Below, one piece after another: positions 1-13,100 of a stretch of DNA of 64,000 nucleotides. The stretch comes from Anseranas semipalmata (lineage: Eukaryota; Chordata; Aves; Anseriformes; Anseranatidae), in contig VXAA01002967.1 in NCBI GenBank assembly GCA_013399115.1, positions 317,429-381,428 of the forward strand, given 5' to 3'. Position 1 is the stretch's first letter; each line of letters starts with the position of its first letter. Under the pieces are notes generated by a model that did no database searches, was not told the origin of the DNA, and worked only from the letters and a program-made list of their open reading frames with translations. A program made the position numbers and the translations under genes.

Positions 1-1355
1 AAGACACCTTCATTTCGCAAGAACCATTAACCCAAAGTCTTAGGTTGGAATAGCAAATAAATACCACATTACAGAATCTGTTTTGAAATTCTGTACCATC
101 ATTTATATTCCATCTCGAATCACATGGGTTGCAGATATTAATAAGGCAGAAAAAAAAGTATAGAATAAAGCAACTAGCCTACAGAGAGCAATGCTGGCTG
201 GCGTGTTGTAAAAGAGGGCAGGGGGGAAAGCAACCCACCACATAAGTTTCTAAATGACAGTTCATTCCAACCCATTTCAACTATACAAAATGCTGGATGT
301 ACATGAACAGCAGGATTCACAAACAAGATGAACAGCTCTGTCAGCAGGTCTCACGCAGCCACAGTATTTGTCTCAGTACAGTTGGTCTCACAGCAATACA
401 GATTTCAGAGGATAAAATAAAAACCACGTAACACTGCAGTGCTGGGCATTTTCTGTCTTGCTTTCTTTACCCCAGTCTTCTTAGCAACTTATTTACTCTC
501 TCTATGTTATTTTAACTACTCTGCTATTAGTTCCTTGATCCCAGCAATAAAATTTAGTCCACAGGTGGATGGATAATTATTTCTTCAAATTCCCACATCT
601 TTATCAAGCTTCTGTGCTGCCTCATCAGTCTTCCAACACACTGCTGGCCTGCAAGAAGAAAGACTTACTTTGCTCTTTTAAAAACAAGTGTACTCAAGAA
701 GACTCGCATGAATTAACTGCCTAGCCAACCTTCATTAACAAGCTTTAAAATTTTACTTTGTATATTCTACAGTTATGAATGTATAGGGGTTACCAAAAGA
801 CAGCAAACTCAATCTGAAAATATTCTACTTATATTATGAAATGTTTTCCATAGCTGTAGCTAAAGAAATGTATTAACTATGTTGAAAGCCTAAGAGTAAA
901 AAAGTGTAGTCTTTTTCCTTAAAAATACTTTAACTGCAACAAGTGATACTGAATTACAGACAGTGATGCTAAGACATATTCATTAGAATTTTTAAAATAA
1001 AATCCCTCAATTTAAAGTTCTGCCTACTCAAATAAGTATCAGACAAGTTTTAAAATGGATTTGCTTAATCCTGTTCTTATTTCCCGATACAACTGTGCTC
1101 TGGTTCTGTCAAAGCTTACAGCTAGGATTAATTTAGTCAATGACACTTCGTATGTATTCAGACACACCTACCTTGTAACACTACATTTGATCATGTCTGA
1201 ACACTACTGACTTTACAGTGTTCAAAAGGTGTCAACATCTCCTGTAACTTGTTAAAGAATTAGTTCCAAAATATTCTGTAGCAAACAAAACAAGGGAAGT
1301 GTCAACTAAAACATAGGTTTAAATTGTCTCCATGCATTGCTGCTACTAGAGGATT

Positions 1356-1374
1356 AAAAAAAAAAAAAAAAAAA
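1356..1374. repeat. Poly(A) run, 19 bp
   Basis: An uninterrupted run of A is visible. No retroelement body could be recognised upstream of it on the + strand, so it is reported as a simple homopolymer. Confidence 0.9.
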
Positions 1375-2065
1375 GTGTAAGAGTATCACAATAGAAAGAA
1401 CAAGACCAGCATCACTAACTTACTTTTCTGTCACTAATGTTAGAAAACAGAATATGCATGCGGCACCCCAGCATGATGGGCTCCCAAGCAGCTTTGTGCT
1501 TTATTGTCTTCAATGTTACCAGGTAACATATCCTATAAGTCTGGCTAATGTTGATATACTTATTCCAGACAAAGCACAGCACAAAGAATGAAAGAAAACC
1601 TTTGCTTGAAAGGCCTTGAGAGAGCTATATATTTTAATTATGTCAGAGAACCCTTCTGTGACACCAGATACTTGAAAATAACACCCTTCAAAGCAAGCCT
1701 TATTGAAAAGAAAACAAAGAGCTCAGGATATACATCTCAAACTATGGTGCATGGAAGCATTTCCCAGTCTACTCTTCAGAAAACAAAGGCAACATCCCCT
1801 CATCTTGCATTTTTGAGTCAAGATATACACACTGACTGGGTGGAAAGAAGCTATACAAGTTGCAGAAAAAGAGAAAACACAGGAAAACACAGGAAAGAAT
1901 CAAATCTTTACTAGTAATGAAGAACAAGGTGTTATTTTAAGTCAAGGTCACCTATGACAAAACAATTTTAAGTTAATGCCACATCCATTACATAATAAGA
2001 GAATCAAAATATAGTAGTCTCCTTTTTTCTTCAAAACCATTTGTTTTAAAATTTGCAATTTGTAA

Positions 2066-2166
2066 TTTGTAACATGCAAATTTGCAATTTTTTGTAAACA
2101 TTATGTTACAATTATTTGTAACATGCAAATTTGCAATTTGCAAAATTGCAATTTGTAACATGCAAA
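2066..2166. repeat. Imperfect repeat of an octamer-containing unit
   Basis: The 15-mer TTTGTAACATGCAAA occurs exactly three times, at 2066-2080, 2115-2129 and 2152-2166, among further TTTGCAATTTG variants from about 2050. The first two copies run on into ATGCAAATTTGC, which contains the canonical octamer ATGCAAAT and the palindrome GCAAATTTGC. Spacing is irregular (49 and 37 bp), so this is a decayed tandem array or a cluster of POU-type sites rather than a clean microsatellite. Confidence 0.75.
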
Positions 2167-3172
2167 GTGCCACACAGATCTAGCAGGCTCTGTCACTCCA
2201 GGTTTGAAAAGAGAGCAATCAGAGGGCACTGGGGTCAAATGAACTCTTATAACAGGCAAGAAAATAGGAGCCGGTAGAACCGGCAAGGTCTTTTAAACAG
2301 TGCTTATTAAAAAAAAAAAATCATTAAAAAAAAACACAACAAGCATGTTTTTTCCACATATTTAGTTCAAGTCTTCATGTATCCAGGAGAATTTTTGTTT
2401 GCAGAATGAACATTAAATTAAAACCAACCACAAGAGAACAGTGAAATATGGCAGTACCAGAACAAGACACATTGCAGGGTGGGGAGGCAGAATACGAAAC
2501 ACAGTCTGTGCAGATAGGGAGAGGGACAGGATGAAAAACAGAAAAAGAAAAAGCTAACCAATTATGTTACATAAAACATAAGCTGAAGTAACATGTCTAA
2601 ATCCCCACTCAATCATTTACTTTATCACTCATCATCTCTCTGCTTGGAACAACTTTCTTCCAGAAAACTTGACAAAGCTACTGTGCCAACATAAAAGACA
2701 ACTACCTTTTCAAAGTTCAACAAACCTATAGAGAGAGCTGATATTTAATTACCTCTTCAATATCTGATAATTTTGTATGTGCAATGCTGTATCTGTCCAT
2801 TTCAGAACATTATCTTCCCCAGGGAATAGCTGGGGTAATGCACTATATAGTTTTTCACCCTGAAAGCAATTAGGATAATAAAATCAAAGTTGAAACCATT
2901 GTTGCAAAAGAAGAAAAGCTATGTTTACAGAAAAAATAACTGAGAAAACTAAAAGATGTCAAACCAATTTTCAAATCATACACTTTTTTTTTTAAAGCAG
3001 CACAACTAAAACTCTGCAAGAACCCTGATAATTTGTTCTGTTTATCTGCTTTTTCTTCTTTAAATAAAACACCCACACTTCACCAGGAATCATTTTCAAA
3101 AAAGATGAAAGTTGAACAATTATGCAAATCATCTGCATAAAAATAAAAGGAAACAAAGCATGCATAGTGCCA

Positions 3173-3176
<4 letters not shown>

Positions 3177-3204
<28 letters not shown>

Positions 3205-3207
3205 AAC
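3177..3207. repeat. (AAAAC)n-type simple repeat
   Basis: A-rich tract with four regularly spaced C interruptions, ending in a nine-base A run. It is low-complexity sequence with no attached element that I can identify. Confidence 0.8.
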
Positions 3208-4260
3208 ACTGATCCTAGGTTATATAGCATACTTAAAAAAGTTAATCACAGAATTTTTAGAACAAGCAGATATTTAAATTTAGGGCTCCCAACACACGAA
3301 CTCTCCATAAATCTTGCCAGAAACGTACTTCAAACTATTCCTTCCCCCATTCCCCTTTGCTGCCTTTCTGCAAAATGTTAAACCCATCTCTAAGGGAAAG
3401 TTGGTAGCTCCATGTCATGGGTCTGCATCCCCACCTAAGTCCATTCTCATCCCCAGTTCGAGCTAAGACATGAAACTTTATGGAGACACAGACACAAATT
3501 CCCTTTAGCCTATTCTGTGTCCGGGATAGGAACATAACACTGGAACGTTAATCATGAGATTTTGTAAGGCTGTAACTGTTGCTTCTCATCAAAGCTCACT
3601 GAGCTCACTCTCCACTCACCCTGTGCTGGATTCTAACTTGAATCAACTATAAATGGTTTGTAAAGTAAGGATAACCTCATTCTGCCGCCTGTTCTCACAC
3701 TGAACAGCAACTTATTGTGTATGTGGTTAGAAAAGCTTTCAAAGGAACTATATTCAAAGAAATGGATGTACTCCAATATAAAGGTGATATAATTTTTCCT
3801 TTAGAATATTATTATTGCCTATATTCATATCTCGAGTCTCATCATTTTCTTGATATTGGAAGTAAGGAAACCCAGGAAATCTATACAGAAAGCGAAGTTA
3901 CACATGTAGCAGGGTCTTTAACAGTTACTGACTGATGAAGAAAGATTTTTTTTACTATTACTATCTAAAACAGACAAAGATTGAAAACTTGTTATTACCT
4001 AAAAAGGCTGGCAATACTGGTGTCAAAGACAGATTCAGAACACTAAATATATTTGTAACCACTTACCAGCAACTAGAGATAATATTTTTGCAGCCCCATT
4101 TCCTTTGCCTGTTAGCTCTAAGTGCTTCGCTCCTTCTCTTCGGGGACAGGCTGAAAGGCAAATTTTGACACAATCAGCCCAGATATAAAAAACTGAAACA
4201 GGAGTAAAATTAGAAGGAAATTCTGTCTAGAAGTGTGAAGGCACGTAAAAGATATTGACA

Positions 4261-4284
4261 ATTTATCTTATCTTATCTTATAAA
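4261..4284. repeat. Short (TTATC)n repeat
   Basis: About three and a half copies of the pentamer TTATC. On the opposite strand this reads as clustered GATAA, the GATA-factor core, but such a short array may be chance. Confidence 0.7.
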
Positions 4285-7200
4285 TGCATTGGAAGCGTGA
4301 GATATTGATAAACATGGCCTTAATGCACTATTATGAATGCTGACCAGAGCTCCAGGGACAAAAAACTGATATTGACAGAGGATGAAAGATCAAAAATGCC
4401 AAGGATCATGCAAAATTAAGGTACCACCTTAAAGTCTACCATTATTACAATGCTCTAATACAGGTATATTATTTTCCTCACTTAAATGAAAACATTGCCT
4501 CATAGTTTCCTTCCCACTCCAGAAATACTCTCTTCAGATTTGCTTCTTTTCCATATTTAAACTGTTTTTTTCTGGACCAAAAGTCCAAGCTAACAGAACA
4601 AAAAGCCATATGGATGCACAGCATCATATAAAATGGAAACACATTACAAATGGAAAGCCACATTTCCTCTCCCCTCATCACAGTCAGAAAATTAAACCCG
4701 CAAATTGCTTACAACCTATGTAATCCTCACTGCTTTACACATGTATTGTAAACCACTGTTTTGCTTAACCTTTCCTTCAGTGAAAATTCAAAATATTAGT
4801 GTCCTCCACATGTCCCATTTGCAGAGGTCACATCTTTCCCCAATAACATCTTTTCAACACATTATACAAGACTCTCAGCTTCTATTTTACCTTGGACAAC
4901 AACTTTTCTTACATCAGCTCCACTCTAGCTGATAGCACTGAGATACTTCTTCTATCCCTTTTGATACTTTGCTTTAGGAATTGCTTGCAGGAGATCATCA
5001 CTAAACAAGTACTCATAAGGAAACACTTAGTGAAGTGGATATTCAGGGAGGACTTGAGCAATAATAGCCCATGGCTTGAGTGGAGCTAGCCCCTGTATCG
5101 TGTGGCAAAACGCCCCATGCCCACAATGCTGCAGCAGGGAGAACTGGGGATGAATAGCACGACCATCACCTTTACCACCAACACACGACCGAGTGCATGC
5201 TTTTACACGTATTTGCATAAACATTCATCTAGGACAAAAACGAAATGCCCATGAAATGCTCTGGTATTGCAAATGGGCACAGGAAATTAAAAAATTAAAA
5301 CTGAGGCCAAAAAGGAAAACAAAATTCAGTGTCCCCTCCAGTCCAATACCTGCAGCACTAGCAACCACAAACCAGCAAAGGTTTAGGAGCAATGATAAAA
5401 CAGAAATTCTCTTATATGAGCAAGTCTTGCAACAGAAAACCAACTGTTGGGTTTTTTTTGGTGGTTTTTGTTTCTGTTTTTTAATTATTATTACTATTCT
5501 TACAGTCTTATTTTAAACAATACACAACATTCTACAATTCCGTTCAGAAATGGGGTAACGCACAAAAAGTGACAGAGAGAAGAGTTTTCTCACGCTTTTT
5601 CTTCCCCCTCTGAACTCTTAAGTAGAGTTTTCCAAGATGCACAAATAATTTAGGAGCATAGCTGAATTTGAGACACAGAAGTTCCTCCTCCTGATTAAAA
5701 ATTTCCTCGTGTCCTGTCCTATAAGACAATCAAATATATATTAAAAAAAAAAAAAAAGCTTTAAAAAGCATAGTTATTCAAGGTCTCCTTTGGTAGTGTG
5801 AAAATCTTGCTCACTATAGGGAATGGTTAAATTATAATTTATTATGTTTGTGACTGAAATCCAAAATTTCCCTTGATTTACAGCCCTTATTTTAGAGGAT
5901 CTACTCTAGGCCTGATAGGATCTCACCGTTCATGACACTGTCCATCAACAACTATATGCAGGAAAGGAGAGAGAGAGAGCACCACAGCAGCAGGGAAAAG
6001 TTAACAAGTTTTCACAAACTGGAAAATAATAATTAAGAGATGATAATATCACAACAATCAATTATCATTCTGACCCCAAAAGAAAAATAATCAACATGAA
6101 CAGCAGCATAACAGGAAAGCACATGTTCTCTTAAAGTGTTGAGTGTCATAAAGCTGAAATAGTGTACCACAAGGAACAATTTGGCAACGTACAATAGAAC
6201 ATCCAATATGTACTGGAGAATACAACAGCTGTTTCTTTTCACACCAGCCCACAGTCTCTTCAGGTACTTCAACCAAATTCCCCTTCTTTTTCCTTCGAGC
6301 AGCTACATATTCAAAATATAAGTAACTATCCCAGATACTGATACTACTATATCATTCTCAAATTGCTTATTTATCACAAGAGATGCAGAAAGGAAAGGCA
6401 CAGGCCATTTTCCTTCCTCAGACCAAATGCCAGAGGCAAAGACTTCTGTACAAACAAACATTGACCAACCCCCTTCAACAATGATTATACGCACCCCTGC
6501 AATTAAGAAATACATCTCTCCATTCCCATCCCTGTAAAAAGTAGCAATAAAACAGCACTGAGTTTTAAACCAGAGGTGTTCTGGGAGAAAAAAAAAAAAG
6601 AGAGAGAGAAAAAAAAGAAAGAAAAACATCTTCCCACATCTTGACTGGTCCTGGCTTGATGTCTAAACTCAATTCAGGTGTGGATTCCCATTAGGGAATG
6701 AGGAGACAGGTTAAGGATGTCATCTTTTCTGCTTCCCCATATATAGGCTCCAATGTCCCAGGACACAATAGGGGTCATTTGGGCTGTGTCTGTGCTTGAA
6801 ATTCTCTGCAGGCTTGCAGCGATGCACCTAAACATAAGGCTAGCAGAAACATGCAACCCATCCTATTAAAATTACAGACTTCAGTCATAGCAGAGGCAAT
6901 GCCCACTTGCTGCAGAATGATAGGACTTCTGAGACCATAATCCATAGCATCCAAGAAAAACCAATAGTAAAACAATATGAAAATAATCAATTTTTCCAGT
7001 TGAGAGCACCAATTTCACTGCATAAAGACAAGTTTCTGCTTAAAAACTGATCTTCCCTCCTGAAGTAAAATAAAGTTTAAGACAGGAAGGGGAGACGAGA
7101 AGGTTTTTTTTCTTTGGTGTGTTTCCTTTGCATTTGATAGTCAGTATGTGCTTATTGCTTATTCTAAACATATGAGGTTTCAATACTTCTTTATGAAAAA

Positions 7201-8930
7201 AAACATGCTTTATTTTCTTACCAAAAAAAAATCACACAAAAACAGTCATGGAGATTCAGGAACAGGATTACCACCTGAGGCCATTTCAAAATCATTTACG
7301 ATTACTTTATGAATATTAAACCAGTAAACAAAATTCACATGTGTTTTGCTCTCTTTCCAATTACTTTCTCATCTTCTAGAGCTTAAGACTATAAATTCTA
7401 TTTCTCACAATAATAAAGTAGGCTGTTCTAAAATTAGATAGAATAATTGTCGCACTCATCTACAGAATGATTCTACATAACTTTGCTAAACTCTCAAAGC
7501 TAACTTTTGTTCTGTACATGACAGCCCCACATCTTCTAAGCTGTCTCAAGCCCATGATCAAAACAAAAGACAGGGTTGCCACTGCTGCTTTCAGGGAAGA
7601 TGATAAACATGTAGACACAAAGCAAGAGTTCTGCTTTAGCATGTCTTAAGCACCCCAGCTACCAAAGCCTGCAAAGATGGGGGAGAACGGGCAATTCAGA
7701 CGGACTCCACCCTTGGCCAGACAGCCTGTGTTAACAACACAGCTTGGGCTACAAGGAGAATTTGGTCCCGCAGGCAACCAAAGAGCATGTGTTCTTTAAA
7801 TTTTTCTGTTTGTGTTTCCTGAATGCCAAAAGCCAGCCAAAACACATCATTTCATGGCTTACAAGGGAAGGCCTCAAAAACATGATGCTTATCACAGTGT
7901 CTCCATTGCTTGCATTTTTCTACAAAAATGCAACATTTCCTATAACATTTCTAGTTTTAGTTTATGATAAACAGAACATCCAAGAAATTTTGTATGTATG
8001 GAAAATCTCCGTTTCCAGGAGCCTAAAAGGGCTGCTAAGATATAGCAACCATGTAAGCATACATGCAAAGATGAATTTGAGAAACTGCACTGACATCTAT
8101 ATTACTTATGTTAGGAACTACTTTAGTTGTATGCAATAAACTGTAAATTGCATCTGATGTACAACTGGCACAAACAATAGTACTCAAACGTGCACATATA
8201 ATAAGAGTTCAATTCACAGCAACAATTGAAGCACTTTTGCCAGAGACGTGTAGAACAGATATATAAACACATTGTAAAATATACTTCGAAGAAAGTAAGA
8301 ACATGTAATCACTGAAGTCATATTACTGATAATATTATCAACACAGCTGGGGCAACATACATGTAAGTTACAAAGCCAAATTTATTCTGCAGTGGCAAAA
8401 CTTTCAGCAGAAAAGGATGTTATGCACATTGTTTCCAGCAACAACGGGATCGGGATGCCTCAAGCATAAACACCACAAGAGGCGGTTAAAGAGAACAAGA
8501 GCCCCAGCCTCACAGCAGCGGAGAATAAGATTTACCAAATAAACAGGCAGAACCTACTTTTTAAATAGTTCAGAACTGTTGTTCTGTGGACGGTACAATA
8601 CCGAGGCACTGTGTATACAGACTGCTGCCTGGGTACTGCTTCTTCAAGGCCAGTTTTAACACATGTGGGCCTGTGTGTTAAATTCACCAATAAAGCTGGT
8701 GCGGTCATTTCTTACGGCTGTGGAAAATGTAAGAAAAATGGTAAGTGGAGGTTTCCTCTTGAAAATAAAAGTGCTGAGGCTGGAAATCCTTGTTAAACAG
8801 TGAGAACTTCTAAGGGAGGTTAATTTAAATGTGACCTGAGATACAACTGTACAGATAAAGTGTTAGCTATGGTTTCGATAACAGAATTCAACTTAAAATG
8901 GGATATTGAAGCAGGAATGATTCATACACC

Positions 8931-9225
8931 ACAGTATCACAGAAGGGCTGAGGTGGGAAGGGACCTCCAGAGGCCATCTGGTCCAAGCCTCCTGCTCAAG
9001 CAGGGCCACCCTGAGCAGGCTGCTCAAGACCACGTCCAGGCAGCTTTTGAATATCTCCAAGACGACTCCACAACCTCTCTGGGCAACCCGTGCCAGGGCT
9101 CATTCACCTTCACAGTAAAATAGCATTTCCCGATGTTCATACGGCACCTCCCGTGTTCCAGTTTGTGCCCGTGGCATCTTGTCCTGGCACCGGGCACCAC
9201 TGGAAGAGCCTGTGGTGCATCAGGC
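8931..9225 (-). mobile_element. CR1 LINE 3' fragment, reverse orientation
   Basis: The sequence reads as the reverse complement of an avian CR1 3' end. Next to the left end is GGTGGGAAGGGACCTCC, the complement of the usual CR1 terminal segment. It is followed by characteristic blocks on collapsed text such as CTCCACAACCTCTCTGGGCA and, near the right end, TGTTCCAGTTTGTGCCCGTG and GGGCACCACTGGAAGAGCCT. Only the 3' untranslated part and perhaps the last codons of ORF2 are present, typical of 5'-truncated CR1 copies. It ends about 200 bp before the CpG island. The right boundary is approximate. Confidence 0.88.
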
Positions 9226-9419
9226 TCTGGTGCACCTCTGTGCCTGGAAATTTGCCACTAAGCTGTTTAGAAATTTCAACTCAAAGCCGAAACGTTAATT
9301 GCCTGCTTAGGCCCGGCCCCACACCAGTCCCCCCTTTACGCTGACCAACGCCACCTCTCCCTCTCTCGTTACTCACACTCCAACAACACCTCCTTCCTCC
9401 ACGCTGCGACCAGCCACGC

Positions 9420-10150
9420 CTTTGGGAAGGCCACAAACACGCGAGCAACACAACACCCCACCCGCACGAACAACCCCGGCGAACCGCGCAGTCCTCCAGC
9501 TACCAGCCCCACACCCGCTCCGAGGCCCCCGGCGGGAAACGCCGCCCGCGCACCGCCGTGCCGGGCTGCCCAGGCCGCGGGCCCCGGCGGGACGGGGCGG
9601 CCGCTGGGACGGGGCCGGGAANNNNNNNNNNNNNNNNNNNNNNNNNNNNNNNNNNNNNNNNNNNNNNNNNNNNNNNNNNNNNNNNNNNNNNNNNNNNNNN
9701 NNNNNNNNNNNNNNNNNNNNNNNNNNNNNNNNNNNNNNNNNNNNNNNNNNNNNNNNNNNNNNNNNNNNNNNNNNNNNNNNNNNNNNNNNNNNNNNNNNNN
9801 NNNNNNNNNNNNNNNNNNNNNNNNNNNNNNNNNNNNNNNNNNNNNNNNNNNNNNNNNNNNNNNNNNNNNNNNNNNNNNNNNNNNNNNNNNNNNNNNNNNN
9901 NNNNNNNNNNNNNNNNNNNNNNNNNNNNNAGCCCTGCCCGTGGGGCGGCTGCTAGAGCGGGGCCAGGCCGCGGCCGCCCGCCCGCCCGGGGCCGGGGCAC
10001 GGCTGCGGGCCCCAGGGCGTCCCCTGCTGAGGGGACAGACGGGGGCTGAGCGCTCCAGAGCTTCCCCTGCCGTGGGGGGAGCCGGCGGTGATGGCAGGCT
10101 GAAGAAGCTCCTGCCTCACAGGATCCCCGCCCGGGCCAGGCTGCAGCCGT
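9420..10150. promoter_or_regulatory. CpG island, probable shared LYRM4/FARS2 promoter
   Basis: Both flanks of the gap are very GC-rich with dense CpG, in strong contrast to the rest of the window. A GC box (GGGGCGG) is at 9594-9600 and another GGGGCGG sits just right of the gap. No TATA box is evident, as expected for a housekeeping bidirectional promoter. In vertebrates LYRM4 and FARS2 start divergently from one such island. LYRM4 exon 2 lies downstream on the + strand, so this is the best promoter candidate. The transcription start sites and exon 1 of either gene cannot be placed because 308 bases are unread. Open frames across this region are GC-driven or bridge the Ns. Confidence 0.8.
9622..9929. 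other. Assembly gap (308 N) inside the CpG island
   Basis: A block of Ns interrupts the most GC-rich part of the window, a common failure point for short-read assembly of bird promoters. The LYRM4 first coding exon, about 86 coding bases with ATG and LYR motif, would fit. It is not found in readable sequence on either side. Confidence 0.99.
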
Positions 10151-13100
10151 GGCTGTGCCGTGTTCCCTGCCCAAGCCCGGTACCACACGCTATGAGGGAG
10201 CAGGGTTCGCTCGCCCAGCTGCCCAGGGTTTTGTGCAGCGTGGCTGTCCGTCTTCTCTGGATATCAATGAAAGAAGGGGAACACCATTCAGCAAAGGGTA
10301 TATCGACCTGTGTGCTACAGGCATAGGCCTGGTCACACTTAGGTACCTGCTGCATTCATAGGGGCTGCTCCCCAGCAGTACAGGCGTGATCACATTACCC
10401 ACTGGTAGCTGATTCACTTTGCCACTCCATCGAACCGCAGAGCTACCTTTGTTGTGAATCATGTCCAGCCTGGCAAGAATTGCTGAGCTGGAAGCAGAAG
10501 CCCTCGAGTTTGCATAAACATAGTAAGCTCTGTACTTTTCAAGGAATAACTATTCCCTAAACGTCATGTGTGAGAGAGTGCCCGGAGAAGAAAGGCTGCA
10601 GGTCTGAAAGTCAGCTGGAGCTCATAAGCCCTTATTGCTGACTCCTTGCAGCTGTGTATGTGTGCGTCACGTTCCCCTTTTTCGTTATTTCCCCTGCTAT
10701 CAAGGCTTCCTCCTGTTTGCTGTCCCAAGTATCCTAGCTTGCTATTATTCTGGACAGCAGCAAGAGGGTTGTGTGTATTGGGGATTGCTTGAGGCTGTGA
10801 GAAGTGCAGTTGGCGAACAGTTGCCTGTAGCTCCTTGTCTGGGCCGCAGTGTTTCCAGCAATGGGTTTGTGCTGGGGGGTCATGAGTGAGAAAGCTGGGC
10901 CCACAGCGGTGGGAGGAAGCAGGCCAGCAATAGCTGGTGGCACCAGCCTCACAGACCACGTGTGGGCCCCTTCTGTCCAGCCCTTTTCTCATGGAACGCA
11001 GGGGACTTAGGAAACTGTTGTCATCTCTCCTGTGTAAACCATACATGGAGTCCAGACCCTCACCCAGGTTCCGCAAAAAAAGAGGTATGCACCTGGGGGG
11101 GTCTCAGCTGTATGGAAATTTTGGCTTACAGCTCAAAGCAACAGGTGTACTGGTGAGTGTTCTTATATTAAAAAAAAAAAGTACAGCATAGAAATCATAA
11201 GCTATGTGTTTTTCTTGGGTATCTGCTATTTTTTGTTGCTGTATCATGGTGTAAGCTTTCACTTTCCTTTAGAAAAGATCTCAGTTTTGTATGGCCCTGT
11301 CCTTAGATACTATAAGATCGGCACATGTATAAACTCTTGGTGCGTGTACACGTTTGTGAATGCTAAACACAGCAGCAGTTTCTAGCGAGAAACGATCGGC
11401 AGCTATTATACGTCGAGATCTGCCGGGGCCACAACCACCACCATTCTGCCTTGGTGTTTATGCCGCGCCCATGGCTAGGACAGACAGCCTGGGAGCGTCT
11501 TCCCTCCTCAGATAAGCAGTTGTGCTGTGTCCTTGGGGCTGCTGTAATGTGATATTGCCATACCCTGGAGTAAACTCTGGGACTTTGTAAAGAACCAGCT
11601 TGAACCGAAGTAGGAAGTATTGAAGGTGAATCCTATTGATTCATGATTTCAGCTGGAGAATTTCGGAATAGTATTGCAAACAGTGCGTATTTATAACTGT
11701 ACATCTGGAGGATGATCCACTGGTTATTGTCTCCTTATTTGCTTCCTGTGCTTTTTATTTTAAGTGTACCTACAGATTGTGATGTAAAATTGATTTTTTT
11801 TCTGTGCTGTAAATTTTCTATTCTATATATTATCTTGTAATACCAAATTTCTTCTACCACCCCAACAGAACTTTTACTGCTGTAACTGTGAAGAATAGCG
11901 TTAAGATCTTAAAGTGACTGAGGTCACCGCTGACTGTCTTTAGAATAATAGCATGCAGGATCGTCTCTGGAGTCCTGCAATAAACATTATGGAGTGTTCT
12001 GCAGCCCAGGTGTGCTGGCCAGGTTTTAACAGCAGGGGAGAATTTAGTAGACAGTAAGTAATTTCATGTCTGCCATTCTGCCCTATTACCCATGCAGACG
12101 GTCTGAAGAAGGAAGTGTGATTTGTACTGGTGGAAAATCAATATGTGAAGAGGGAAGATGTTAAGTTTCGGGTCAGAAAAGGTGGCTCTTAATGAGTGTA
12201 CTGTTTTCTTCTGCATGGTTGACAAAAAGTAGATCCCCTGATACTTTATAACATGTCAGATTACAATCTCAACTAAATTAACTTAAGGTGGTAATCACAA
12301 ATGAAATTCTATTTAGAAATTTAGATAGCAGATTTATGTTGTATCTCTTTTTGGTACAGAAAACAAAAGAATTTATAAACTTGTGAAAACTGATGAAACA
12401 TCTGGCTGCAAATGAGGATAACCTGAACTTTAAAGTTTTTCGTTTAACGTGGCTGATGCTCAGTGGTCAAAGCTCACTGGAATCGAGTGGAAGGGTAGTG
12501 CAGGACTGGAGCAGGTCACTCGGAGAGATTTTGACATCTCCATTTTTTAAGGTTTTCACAATGGGTTTAACCAAACTGCGCCATGGCTGACCTGACCTTG
12601 CTGGGGTTAGGCCTACTTCAAGTGTGAGTTTGGGTTAGACAAGCTCCAGAGATTCCAGCTAATTAACATTACTATGTTTTTCTGGTCCCCAGTCTTCCTT
12701 GGCCAATGAAGATCAATACCAACTACTAACTTCTGAGAAACGTCATATTACACACATCCTGGTGGTCTCCTTTCTCATTTTTTAATTTCTTGTAGTTACA
12801 GGCAATGCCACAAGCTTCAGATCCTTCTGTGGGAATTTTTTGGCAAATAATTTCTTTGTTTAAGGCATTGTATGGTTTATCATGTATTTATTTCAGTCAT
12901 CCATTATGTTCTGTTAACTGGTGGATATTATATTTTTTTCTATTTTTTTTTCTTGTCTGTATAAATCGCATTTTAACGGACTTTGATTTTTTCTGTTAGA
13001 ATGTGCAATATAACCTGATTAATAAAACTACCCAGAATATAGAAGAACCAGGGAAAGAAATAGGTCAAAATAGTTTTTGCATTGGAAACAAGTTAATTGA

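Larger units (their letters stand above)
1..8930 (-). other. Presumed first intron of FARS2 (synteny inference)
   Basis: In vertebrates the mitochondrial phenylalanyl-tRNA synthetase gene FARS2 starts within a few hundred bases of LYRM4 on the opposite strand, and its first exon is non-coding in human. With LYRM4 on the + strand here, this flank should be FARS2 intron 1, transcribed leftward. Nothing in the sequence proves it. None of the minus-strand open frames resembles the synthetase, and no large coding exon is present, so FARS2 exon 2 must lie beyond the left edge. The stretch is AT-rich, with A/T runs such as 1356-1374 and small repeats. The longest open frame, 7744-8139 on the + strand, is not recognisable. 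Confidence 0.45.

Noticed and set aside
7744..8139. A 131-codon + strand open frame
   Set aside because: No recognisable domain, no splice context, AT-rich composition like the surrounding intron; chance length is plausible.
1..8930. FARS2 coding exons on the minus strand
   Set aside because: No minus-strand frame resembles the synthetase; only the intron is inferred, by synteny.
9422..10188. Open frames of 128-228 codons around the CpG island
   Set aside because: They run through Ns or owe their length to high GC; none contains a LYR motif or any known domain.
11085..11130. A + strand SQLYGN reading reminiscent of the LYRM4 last exon
   Set aside because: It lies upstream of exon 2 and lacks the flanking residues and splice signals expected.
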